Shown here one piece after another: positions 41,404-49,518 of a stretch of 64,000 bases of DNA. Below the pieces are notes generated by a model, which made no database searches, was not told the origin of the DNA, and saw nothing but the letters and a program-made list of their open reading frames with translations. The first letter of the stretch is position 1. The number at the start of each line of letters is the position of its first letter. The translations under genes were made by a program, and so were the position numbers. The DNA comes from Clostridiales bacterium CHKCI006 (GTDB taxonomy: Bacteria > Bacillota_I > Bacilli_A > Erysipelotrichales > Coprobacillaceae): contig FCNA01000129.1 of assembly GCA_900018345.1 (NCBI GenBank), positions 124,001 to 188,000 of the forward strand, in the 5' to 3' direction.

Positions 41404-41433
41404 CAGTGTGACCGCTTTGTCAGACTTTTATGC
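41404..41433 (-). promoter_or_regulatory. Sigma-F-type promoter candidate upstream of sigG
   Basis: On the minus strand GCATA (41429-41433), 15 bases and GGTCACACTG (41404-41413) match the sigma-F pattern GYATA plus GGnnAnAnTR. sigG is under sigma-F in Bacillus. Vegetative boxes are not evident here. The leader would be about ten bases. Confidence 0.6.
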
Positions 41434-41450
41434 TGTTTGATTTTACCAGT

Positions 41451-42149
41451 CTAAACCGTTTGATGATTCAGCTTATTACGTAATTTACGAATAATTTTCT
41501 TCTCTAAACGCGAAATATAGGATTGCGAGATACCCAAATGATCTGCAACGTCCTTCTGCGTCAGTTCATCCTGCCCATCAAGACCATAACGCATGACCAG
41601 GATCTGACGTTCACGTGGACTTAGATCATTCAAAGCCCGATACATCGCCAACTTCTGTTCATGATTTTCAATCTCCTTGTTGACAAGGTCATCCTCTGTT
41701 CCGATGATATCGCCAAGCAGCAGTTCGTTCCCATCATAATCAACATTCAAAGGTTCATCCAAAGAGACTTCCAGTTTCAGTTTATTGTTCTTGCGCAAGA
41801 ACATGAGGATCTCGTTTTCAATACAGCGTGAAGCATACGTGGCCAATTTGATGTTTTTATCCAGTTTAAACGTATTGATCGCTTTGACCAAACCGATCGA
41901 ACCAATACTGACAAGATCCTCCAGGCTGGCATTGGCCGAATGATCGTACTTTTTAGCCACATAAACCACTAAACGTAAATTATGTTCAATCAAACGGTCC
42001 CTGGCCTCCATTGAGCCCGCCTGCAAAGCCTCCAGATAGCTTCGCTCCTCCTCACGCGAGAGCGGACTAGGCAAAACGTCATTCTTGCTGACATAGTAAC
42101 ATGGTTTTGAGCGTCTAAATAAAGAAAGAATCCAATAGAACAAGCGCAT
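41451..42149 (-). CDS. sigE: Mother-cell sigma factor SigE (pro-form)
   Basis: SigE is the early mother-cell sigma factor. The 232-residue protein starts with a short hydrophobic, basic pro-region (LFYWILSLFRRSK) that anchors the inactive precursor. Sigma region 2 follows (HNLRLVVYVAKKYDHSANASLEDLVSIGSIGLVKAINTF) and region 4 (SPRERQILVMRYGL, GISQSYISRLEKKIIRKLRNKL). The pro-region is expected to be cleaved by SpoIIGA, encoded just upstream; the sigE ribosome site overlaps the spoIIGA stop. The ATG follows AGGAGG. Confidence 0.96.
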   Translation of the reverse strand: MRLFYWILSLFRRSKPCYYVSKNDVLPSPLSREEERSYLEALQAGSMEARDRLIEHNLRLVVYVAKKYDHSANASLEDLVSIGSIGLVKAINTFKLDKNIKLATYASRCIENEILMFLRKNNKLKLEVSLDEPLNVDYDGNELLLGDIIGTEDDLVNKEIENHEQKLAMYRALNDLSPRERQILVMRYGLDGQDELTQKDVADHLGISQSYISRLEKKIIRKLRNKLNHQTV

Positions 42150-42152
42150 ATT

Positions 42153-42890
42153 TTAACCTCCTGTCGTATGCACATTCAACAGCACATCAACATTCTCCAT
42201 ATCAAGATCCGGCATGACCCCTGCATAGACCCATTGCCATCTTTGCCCATCAAAGGACAGCTCAGCAGGGACCATCACGACTTTTTCACAGCCATGAAGG
42301 CGCATGACAACTTGTTCGTGTCTCGCTGTCATCAGTAGGCCCGGTTTTAGAAAAACGATCGGAAGCCCTGCATATTCAGCCTGGTTCCCACTATCGTAGT
42401 AACCCGTTAGTTCCAATGTCTGGTTAGCTGTTTTCAACCATATGCGACGGTGATAGCCTGCCATCCGCTGATGCTTGGATAACTGATGGAAATACTGAAC
42501 ATAGAGAATGATGATCAAAGTACCAAAAACAAAACTGATCAGCCAGGAAAATGTTGTAGGAATAAGAAAGATATGGTAACGAATGTCACATTGTGGTGAA
42601 ATGAGTCCCAGTGAATACAAATAAGTCGTGTGAATCACTACAAAGAGGATCACACTGGTCAGCCATGGCCGCAAGCGATAGAAAGCAATCACCGCCATGA
42701 TCATCAGAATATAGCCTATCCATTGTCCTTTAGACAGATAAATACTGAAGCAATAAAGGCTCATGAAGACTGTTCCGACAGCCAGACGCGACTTGCGGAT
42801 GCTTTGCGAGCGCAGTAAAGCAACTGACAGCGACGTCAACAGCATGATCCAACCGTTGATCAGAATGACCAGATCTAAATAGATACGCAT
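42153..42890 (-). CDS. spoIIGA: Sigma-E processing peptidase SpoIIGA
   Basis: SpoIIGA is the membrane aspartyl protease that activates pro-SigE. The 245-residue protein has five membrane segments in the first ~150 residues and a C-terminal cytoplasmic domain with the catalytic YYDSGNQ motif (DSGN). I chose ATG 42890 (MRIYLDLVILINGW) because it matches the family's N-terminus; the upstream Met at 42923 is less likely. A promoter with a 21-base spacer (42908-42940) is present. The spoIIGA-sigE pair is the standard operon. Confidence 0.93.
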   Translation of the reverse strand: MRIYLDLVILINGWIMLLTSLSVALLRSQSIRKSRLAVGTVFMSLYCFSIYLSKGQWIGYILMIMAVIAFYRLRPWLTSVILFVVIHTTYLYSLGLISPQCDIRYHIFLIPTTFSWLISFVFGTLIIILYVQYFHQLSKHQRMAGYHRRIWLKTANQTLELTGYYDSGNQAEYAGLPIVFLKPGLLMTARHEQVVMRLHGCEKVVMVPAELSFDGQRWQWVYAGVMPDLDMENVDVLLNVHTTGG

Positions 42891-42907
42891 TGCCACCACC
42901 CATTTTG

Positions 42908-42940
42908 ATTGTATCATTCTCAAACTAAAAAAACTGTCAG
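42908..42940 (-). promoter_or_regulatory. Long-spacer promoter candidate of the spoIIGA-sigE operon
   Basis: Minus strand CTGACA (42935-42940), 21 bases, TACAAT (42908-42913). In Bacillus subtilis the spoIIG promoter also has an abnormally long spacer (22) and needs Spo0A, so this arrangement fits a Spo0A-dependent promoter. The -35 region contains only an imperfect 0A-like sequence. Confidence 0.5.
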
Positions 42941-42962
42941 ATATTCACCTGCATCAGCGCAC

Positions 42963-42987
42963 AAAAAAAGCCACTCAAACAAGTGGC
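42963..42987 (-). terminator. Intrinsic terminator of ftsZ
   Basis: Minus strand GCCACT and AGTGGC arms around a six-base loop are followed by seven T, separating the division genes from spoIIGA. Confidence 0.88.
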
Positions 42988-42994
42988 CATTTCA

Positions 42995-44125
42995 TTAAAG
43001 TTTACGATTTTGTAAGAAGACTGGAATCGTTCCATCTTCATCGTCATCATCATCCACAACAGCGCGGCTGCTTGGTGCAGTCACACGGCTGGCAGCTTCG
43101 AATTTAGAAGCGGTTGCAGATTTCTGCGCAGGTTTTGGCTGTGCGCCCGTACTCTGGATCACCTGAGCGTCACTTTCTTCAAAGCCTGTAGCAATGACAG
43201 TAACGATCATGTCGTCATCAAGATTTTCATTGATGGCGATACCGAAGATCGTATTGATATCATTCCCCACAGCTTCACGAATGACTTCAACAGCACGGTT
43301 CGCATCAAACAGTGAAATATTTTCACCACCGGTAACGTTGATGATAGCATCACGTGCACCTTCAATGGAAACTTCCAATAATGGACTGGAGATTGCACGT
43401 GTTGCAGCTTCTTCCGCTTTGTTTTCACCGCGAGCCATACCAATACCAATCAAAGCACTGCCTTTACCTGACATTACAGAACGTACGTCTGCAAAGTCAA
43501 GGTTGATGAATGCAGGAACTGCAATCAAATCGGTAATCGTCTGAACACCTTGACGAAGCACATTATCTGCTTCACGGAATGATTCTTTTAATGGACGACC
43601 GCCAATAACTTCCAGCAGACGGTCATTTGATACAACAATAATTGAATCGACATTCGCCGCTAATTCTTTCAAACCTTCAAAAGCCTGATTCAAACGACGT
43701 GGTCCTTCAAAAGTGAATGGCTTTGTCACAACACCCACTGTTAAAGCACCTAGATCCTTTGCAATCTTCGCAATGACAGGTGCTGCACCAGTACCGGTTC
43801 CACCACCCATACCAGCAGCAACAAACACCATGTCAGAATCTTTTAAGGCATCGCGAATCTCTTCTTCTGATTCCTGGGCAGCTTTGCGACCAATTTCAGG
43901 ATCTCCGCCGGCACCCAGACCTTTGGTCAGATCTTTACCTAAAACAATTTTGTTTTGTACCTTTGTCCCATTTAAGATTTGGGCATCTGTGTTGGCTACA
44001 TAAAACTCAACTCCCTGCACACCTTCTTCAACCATGCGTGCGACAGCGTTGCATCCGCCACCGCCAACACCAATTACTTTAATTTTTGCAACTTGTACAT
44101 ATTGTCCTGCGTCCATCATTTCCAT
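42995..44125 (-). CDS. ftsZ: Cell division protein FtsZ
   Basis: FtsZ is the tubulin-like GTPase that forms the division ring. The 376-residue protein has GGGGCNAV, the signature GGGTGTG ([16 protein letters not shown]), NDRLLE and the T7-loop region [10 protein letters not shown] variable linker and the C-terminal peptide [11 protein letters not shown], which binds FtsA and other partners, follow. The ATG at 44125 is preceded by GTGAGGT. The gene follows ftsA by 21 bases. Confidence 0.98.
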   Translation of the reverse strand: MEMMDAGQYVQVAKIKVIGVGGGGCNAVARMVEEGVQGVEFYVANTDAQILNGTKVQNKIVLGKDLTKGLGAGGDPEIGRKAAQESEEEIRDALKDSDMVFVAAGMGGGTGTGAAPVIAKIAKDLGALTVGVVTKPFTFEGPRRLNQAFEGLKELAANVDSIIVVSNDRLLEVIGGRPLKESFREADNVLRQGVQTITDLIAVPAFINLDFADVRSVMSGKGSALIGIGMARGENKAEEAATRAISSPLLEVSIEGARDAIINVTGGENISLFDANRAVEVIREAVGNDINTIFGIAINENLDDDMIVTVIATGFEESDAQVIQSTGAQPKPAQKSATASKFEAASRVTAPSSRAVVDDDDDEDGTIPVFLQNRKL

Positions 44126-44146
44126 TTACCTCACTTTATATCCAAA

Positions 44147-45412
44147 TTATTCTTCTTCCGAAAAGAGAGCATCCAATACTTTAGAAATCTTCTTATCGTG
44201 TTTATTTAAAGAACTTGTTTTCGTCAGTCCTTTAAACCGTGCTGACATCGTATGGCTCACATCAGGGAGCGTCATCGATGGTGCCTGTTTACCGAAAATC
44301 TTCGAACGGTCTGACAGATAATAGATCAGTCCTAAATTTGCGGTATAGGCCATGTATCTCGCCCCAATCGTCTCCGGGCGATATGTACGCACAGGTGTTT
44401 CCAGAATACGACTGGCTACATCTTCGATATTTTCGAGTTCACCACCGCCGCCGACAATGACGACTTCATACCGTCGACCGTTATTGATCATCACGATCTG
44501 ATCGCGAACAGCCTTCATCAATTCTTCGACTCCCTCGCTTAAGAGGATCGCCAAATCCTTCTGGGTGCGATTGATGACATCTTTTGCCTTATATGTCACA
44601 TGAATGACATCCTCATCACTGAGCAATGTGTTGCATGTGCCATACTTTACTTTATATGTTTCAGCCTTGGCCATTGGAATTTCCCAGGCTGTCGCCACCT
44701 TCTTGGTCAGATGATGACCGCCCATAGGAACATTGGTCAAAAATTTCAGATAACCATCTTCAAAAAATGAAATTCCGGTTGTTTTATATCCGATATCGAT
44801 CAAGATTGCGCCTTCCCTTAAATACACCTCGTCAAAGGCTTCCTTGGCGCAGCTATACGCATTGATACAAATATCAATGACCGATAGACCTGCCCGTTCC
44901 ACACAGCGAACATAAGCATACAGTAATTTCTTGGTCGTCGTAATAATTAAGGCATCCACTTTTAGACTTGTGGCCATTTTTCCAATGGGTGCGTCCGGGG
45001 AACTTGTCGTCCCGTAATAATAATTGACCGGTACGACAGAAACTACCGCTTCTTTGTCAGATTTTTCAAAGCGTGTGGCGTTATTCAACGCTTTCATCAC
45101 ATGGGATTCGTCAATTTTCGAATTGTTCCCTGAAACAACACAACTGCCTTGATTTTGATATAACCGTGTGTGATAGGTTGGAATATTGAGAAGCACACTT
45201 GTAATCTTGGTGTCTAGCTCTGCTTCTGCCTCGCGGACAATACCCATGATTGCCTGCGACAAAGCTGCCTCATCCATAATTTTGCCCTTTTGAATCCCCT
45301 TGGATGGAATCATCTTCGCAAACAGCACATTAATGTTTGTATTCAGCAATTCCCCCACGACAAGTTTGATAGTTGAGCTTCCAAGATCAAGACTGGCATA
45401 AATCTCTTTCAT
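44147..45412 (-). CDS. ftsA: Cell division protein FtsA
   Basis: FtsA is the actin-like protein that tethers FtsZ to the membrane. The 421-residue sequence shows the ATPase fold start YASLDLGSSTIKLVVGE, later DIGYKTTGISFFEDG and VIVGGGGELENI, and a C-terminal basic helix (SLNKHDKKISKVLDALF) that may serve as the membrane anchor. ATG 45412 follows AAAGGAG; an upstream Met lacks support. It lies between divIB and ftsZ, as usual. Confidence 0.96.
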   Translation of the reverse strand: MKEIYASLDLGSSTIKLVVGELLNTNINVLFAKMIPSKGIQKGKIMDEAALSQAIMGIVREAEAELDTKITSVLLNIPTYHTRLYQNQGSCVVSGNNSKIDESHVMKALNNATRFEKSDKEAVVSVVPVNYYYGTTSSPDAPIGKMATSLKVDALIITTTKKLLYAYVRCVERAGLSVIDICINAYSCAKEAFDEVYLREGAILIDIGYKTTGISFFEDGYLKFLTNVPMGGHHLTKKVATAWEIPMAKAETYKVKYGTCNTLLSDEDVIHVTYKAKDVINRTQKDLAILLSEGVEELMKAVRDQIVMINNGRRYEVVIVGGGGELENIEDVASRILETPVRTYRPETIGARYMAYTANLGLIYYLSDRSKIFGKQAPSMTLPDVSHTMSARFKGLTKTSSLNKHDKKISKVLDALFSEEE

Positions 45413-45512
45413 CTTCAAAACTCCTTTCACTAACACTTAACAATATCATATCATAAAACGTCAAATAAGAAAACACTTTTAAATCGCAACAGGCGACGAT
45501 TTTGTATTTTTT

Positions 45513-46334
45513 TTACTCCTGACAGACACCTACATAGACTTTATTGCCATTAATATCATAGATACAGCCATCTGGCTCACTCGTCATAATTTGATTATAA
45601 TATTTCAATCCGCTAAGCATCTCATCAATACGCGCATAAAAGACTTTTCCATCATTCATATTGATCTGAATCCGTTCCATATCATAAGGATCTTCTGGTG
45701 CATAGGTGATATCTGACATCATCGAACGCACGGAGCTATCCAGCTGACTGAAGTTCTTACAGAACTGGCTGAAGCGTTCGTCATGTTCAAAGGAAAGCAG
45801 GCGCGGCTGATCGATGACTTCCTGTAAATAACTGCCATCGACAGTCATATAATTTCCGACATCATCCACGATGACTAGACCATTTTCTGTCTGTTCATAG
45901 GCAATCACCGGTCTTTCCGTAACAGAGATCGTGACCCCGTTAAACAGTCCTTTGGAGACTTGACAATCTAAAATAAAGCTCGATGATTTCAGCTTTTCTT
46001 CCAGCTGATCGGTATTGACAAGCAAAGTCACATCTGCCGGGCTGACACCGGCTGCCTGCAGGATGGCTTCGCTGGTCAGATAATGATTACCGCTGACCGA
46101 AAGCTGATTGACGCGCGAAAGCGGCGATGCAAAGAAACCGATCACAAGCAGGATCACCAACAGGACCATCAGTCGCTTGAATCTTTTTTTCAAGCGTCTT
46201 TTTTTACTTTTTCGATACAGAATACCGGTCTGATTGTAATCATGTTCATTGTAATGAACTTCTGTTGTTTTTGGCCGAGAGGCTGTTTTTTTCTTCTTTT
46301 TCAATAAATGAGGTCTTTTTAAACGTCTAGTCAT
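45513..46334 (-). CDS. divIB: Cell division protein DivIB/FtsQ
   Basis: DivIB is a bitopic membrane protein of the divisome. The 273-residue sequence has a basic cytoplasmic tail (residues 1-55, rich in Lys/Arg), one membrane segment (LMVLLVILLVIGFFASPL), then an extracellular POTRA domain (VNQLSVSGNHYLTSEAILQAAG) and the FtsQ/DivIB beta domain (ERPVIAYEQTENGLVIVDDVG). It overlaps the murB stop by eight bases, and the ribosome site is weak (GGCAGG next to the start), so translation is probably coupled. Confidence 0.94.
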   Translation of the reverse strand: MTRRLKRPHLLKKKKKTASRPKTTEVHYNEHDYNQTGILYRKSKKRRLKKRFKRLMVLLVILLVIGFFASPLSRVNQLSVSGNHYLTSEAILQAAGVSPADVTLLVNTDQLEEKLKSSSFILDCQVSKGLFNGVTISVTERPVIAYEQTENGLVIVDDVGNYMTVDGSYLQEVIDQPRLLSFEHDERFSQFCKNFSQLDSSVRSMMSDITYAPEDPYDMERIQINMNDGKVFYARIDEMLSGLKYYNQIMTSEPDGCIYDINGNKVYVGVCQE

Positions 46335-47247
46335 CCTGCCAGTTCACCAGCCTGACTTCCGTATGCAGCCTGATCCCAAACCGTTCATAGACCCGCGTAC
46401 GGGCTAATTCGATCAGATCCAGAATATCCCTGGCACTCGCATATCCGTTATTCACAATAAAGTTAGAATGCTTCGGGGAAATCTGCGCCCCGCCGATCTC
46501 ATATCCCCTTAAGCCGCATTCATCGATGCATTGCCAGGCCGGTATCTTTTCCGGATTGCGGAACACTGACCCTGCACTTGGTAAATTCCAGGGCTGCGTT
46601 GCCATTCTTTTTTCTTTACGATGATCCATTAGCTGACGGATCTTGCTGCGATCAGCGGATTTGAGGTGCAGCTTGACTTCCAGAACGATCCACTTCGGAT
46701 GTGACTGAAGAATAGAGCGGCGATAGGAAAAAGCCATTTCTGCGTTGCTGAGCACACGGACCTCATAGTGCTCATCCAGGATCGTCACCTCTTCCACGAC
46801 CCGACTCATCTCGCTAAGATAGGCCCCCGCATTCATAAAGATCGCCCCGCCGATGCTGCCCGGAATGCCACCGCAAAACTCCAGTCCGGACAAGGCATAC
46901 TTGCAGGCATCATTGCTCAGCTTGATCAGACTAACACCTGCCTGAGCAATCATATATTCACCATTGACACGAATATCCGTAAAATAATCATTTAAAGAAA
47001 TAATGATTCCGCGATACTCACGATCTGAAAAAAGCAAGTTACTGCCTTTTCCGATCACCATAAAAGGAATATGATGTCTGGCGATATAATGCAGTAATTG
47101 CTTCAAACACTCTACATTAAAGACCTTGATAAAAATGCGACAAGGCCCACCGACTTTGTAAGTCGTGTGCTTATAGAGCGGTTCATTTTCCAGAATGGTC
47201 CCCAAATTGAGTTGTTGTAAATCGTCGACTACTTTTTTGTATTCCAT
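46327..47247 (-). CDS. murB: UDP-N-acetylmuramate dehydrogenase (UDP-N-acetylenolpyruvoylglucosamine reductase)
   Basis: MurB is a flavoenzyme that reduces UDP-GlcNAc-enolpyruvate to UDP-MurNAc. The 306-residue protein has the FAD-binding KVGGPCRIFI and VIGKGSNLLFSDREYRG, the middle GIPGSIGGAIFMNAGAY, and the catalytic region QPWNLPSAGSVFRNPE with its Ser, then SPKHSNFIVN. The missing Tyr loop suggests a type II enzyme, as usual in Firmicutes. The start follows CAGGTGAG, and murG ends five bases before it. Confidence 0.96.
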   Translation of the reverse strand: MEYKKVVDDLQQLNLGTILENEPLYKHTTYKVGGPCRIFIKVFNVECLKQLLHYIARHHIPFMVIGKGSNLLFSDREYRGIIISLNDYFTDIRVNGEYMIAQAGVSLIKLSNDACKYALSGLEFCGGIPGSIGGAIFMNAGAYLSEMSRVVEEVTILDEHYEVRVLSNAEMAFSYRRSILQSHPKWIVLEVKLHLKSADRSKIRQLMDHRKEKRMATQPWNLPSAGSVFRNPEKIPAWQCIDECGLRGYEIGGAQISPKHSNFIVNNGYASARDILDLIELARTRVYERFGIRLHTEVRLVNWQDD

Positions 47248-47251
47248 CTTC

Positions 47252-48340
47252 TCACCTGCTTTGAATGACTTTCAACATTAGATCATAAATATCATGTGAT
47301 GCCTGCGGTTTGCCTAAAGCCTTCGCCCTCTGGCGCATATCATCAAGCTTTTGTTTATCGTAGAGCAGGGCATCGATCGTCTGTACTAAACGATCCGGCT
47401 GCAGCTCTCTTTCCAGGATCATACAGGCTGCGCCCTGATCACATAGCTCACGCGCATTGTATTCCTGATGGTTGCTGGCAACATATGGACTAGGGATCAA
47501 TAACGCCGGAACACCTAAGGACGTGATTTCAGCCAGCGTTGAAGCTCCGGCCCGGGAAACCACCAGACTGGCATACTGCATCAGTCCAGGCAGATCATCC
47601 ACATACGGAACGATCTTGACCTGAGAACTGACCTCTTCCACTTCGCGCATGACCCGATCGTACTGTTTTTCGCCAGTCACAAAAACGACCTCATAAGGCT
47701 TAGAGGCAAACTGTCCCATCGCTTCTTCAATGACCCGATTCACTGAAGATGAACCGAGACTGCCCATGACGATCAGGACAAAAGGCTGATCCTTGGCTAA
47801 GCCATAGCTGGCACGCCGATCAGTCAGTGTCATCTCTACCACTTCACTGGCACGCGGATTTCCTAATAAATACGTCTTTTCTTTAGGAAAGCTTTCCATG
47901 GCTTTCTCATAACATGCCACAATGGCATCCACATGCTTGATCAGCATGCGATTGGCTAAGCCAACAATTGAATTCTGTTCATGTATCAACGTTGGAATAT
48001 GCTGCTTGCTTGCCGCTAATACAATAGACGAACTCACATAGCCGCCAAAACCAACAACAATATCCGGTTTAAACTTCCGAATGATCTTCTTCGATTTATT
48101 TAAAGAACCCACAAACTTCAGCAGTGCTTTGGCCTTTTTGATCGGAGATCCAGCCAACCCCTGAAGATCCATTGCCTCAAAAGCATATCCTCGCGCCGGA
48201 ACAACCGTTGCCTCTAGATGATTGGGCGTCCCGACAAAGAGAAATTCACTGGTGGGATCCTGTTTTTGAATATATGACGCAAGGGCTAAAGCCGGATACA
48301 AATGGCCACCGGTTCCGCCCGTTCCAAAAATAACTCGCAT
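47252..48340 (-). CDS. murG: UDP-N-acetylglucosamine transferase MurG
   Basis: MurG adds GlcNAc to lipid I to make lipid II on the inner face of the membrane. The 362-residue protein has the N-terminal glycine loop FGTGGTGGHLYPALALA, then HEQNSIVGLANR, a second glycine loop MGSLGSSSVNRV and the UDP-GlcNAc-binding SRAGASTLAEITSLGVPALLIP. The start follows GAGTGAGAT. It lies 68 bases after ftsW, so the two may be co-transcribed. Confidence 0.97.
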   Translation of the reverse strand: MRVIFGTGGTGGHLYPALALASYIQKQDPTSEFLFVGTPNHLEATVVPARGYAFEAMDLQGLAGSPIKKAKALLKFVGSLNKSKKIIRKFKPDIVVGFGGYVSSSIVLAASKQHIPTLIHEQNSIVGLANRMLIKHVDAIVACYEKAMESFPKEKTYLLGNPRASEVVEMTLTDRRASYGLAKDQPFVLIVMGSLGSSSVNRVIEEAMGQFASKPYEVVFVTGEKQYDRVMREVEEVSSQVKIVPYVDDLPGLMQYASLVVSRAGASTLAEITSLGVPALLIPSPYVASNHQEYNARELCDQGAACMILERELQPDRLVQTIDALLYDKQKLDDMRQRAKALGKPQASHDIYDLMLKVIQSR

Positions 48341-48408
48341 TTATCTCACTCCCTGAATGCCATTATAGCATAATCAGCGCTTAAAATGAACTTATTTTGA
48401 TAAGCAAA

Positions 48409-49491
48409 TCACGCCTGAGAACGTCTGGCAATATTCATGATGATCCCACTGGCCGACATTAAAATCACCAGACTCGAACCGCCGTAGCTCATAAACGGCA
48501 AAGTAATACCGGTGACCGGCAGCAAACCGACAACCACTCCCAGATTGATCATGATCTGAATTGCAATCATTCCGATGATCCCAATTCCTAAAAAACTGCC
48601 TTCACTATCGGGTGCCGTTAAAGCGATCCGCACGCCTAAATAAAGCAACAGACCAAATAAACCGATCAGAATGACACCACCGAGAAAACCAAATTCTTCA
48701 CAGAAAATCGCAAAAATGAAATCGGTCTGCGGTTCAGGCAAATAGAAATGTTTTTGAAAGCTTTGATCAAAGCCCACACCCACAAGCCCACCCGGTCCAA
48801 TGGCATAAAGCGACTGGATCATCTGAAAACCACTCCCCAGCGGATCGCTGAAGGGATCAAGATACGCCGTGATGCGTGCCAGACGATAAGGCGCTGAAAG
48901 AATCAGGATCCCCACCCCTAACACCCCGATGCCTGCCAGCCAAAGAAAATACTTGAAAGGAAAAGCAGTCACCATGATCATCATGATCACACTTAGGGCC
49001 ATCACACAGCCTGTCCCGAAATCGGGCTGACACATGATCAAAAGAAAACCGCCCATCATCAATAATAACGGTAAGAGCATCGTCTTCAGTTTGCGCGTTG
49101 CAGTATAATGTTTGCCAAGATAATGTGCCATATAGATGATGATCGCGACTTTGAACAGTTCTGACGGCTGAAAGGACAGCGGCCCCAAGCCAAACCAGGA
49201 GCGTGAGCCACCACGCACACTGCCGACTCCCGGCATCAGAACGAGACCTAATAATAGAAAACCGATCATAAGGATGAGCTTGCGATAACGAAAATACCAA
49301 TGATAATCCAAGCGGGCAAAAACAAGCATCATCACCAATCCCAGCACACCAAATAAAAGCTGTCTTTTCAGATAGTAAAAAGCATCATTAAACTTATAGG
49401 CAGCCCAAATATGACTGGAACTATAGACCATCAGGATGCCTGTACTGACAATGATCAAAACAATCAGTCCAAACCATCGCGCTTTTGTCAT
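48409..49491 (-). CDS. ftsW: FtsW, SEDS-family lipid II polymerase
   Basis: FtsW is the septal peptidoglycan glycosyltransferase, with about ten membrane segments in 360 residues. Family features include HIWAAYKFNDAFYYLKRQL, FQPSELFKVAIIIYMAHYL, QPDFGTG and LPFMSYGGSSL. The nearest upstream gene is the last lipoprotein gene of the secretion locus, only 27 bases away with no terminator between. The start follows a strong GGGGGTGG. ftsW in a division cluster supports FtsW over RodA. Confidence 0.93.
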   Translation of the reverse strand: MTKARWFGLIVLIIVSTGILMVYSSSHIWAAYKFNDAFYYLKRQLLFGVLGLVMMLVFARLDYHWYFRYRKLILMIGFLLLGLVLMPGVGSVRGGSRSWFGLGPLSFQPSELFKVAIIIYMAHYLGKHYTATRKLKTMLLPLLLMMGGFLLIMCQPDFGTGCVMALSVIMMIMVTAFPFKYFLWLAGIGVLGVGILILSAPYRLARITAYLDPFSDPLGSGFQMIQSLYAIGPGGLVGVGFDQSFQKHFYLPEPQTDFIFAIFCEEFGFLGGVILIGLFGLLLYLGVRIALTAPDSEGSFLGIGIIGMIAIQIMINLGVVVGLLPVTGITLPFMSYGGSSLVILMSASGIIMNIARRSQA

Positions 49492-49518
49492 ATCGCCACC
49501 CCCTCATTGTTTTATATG

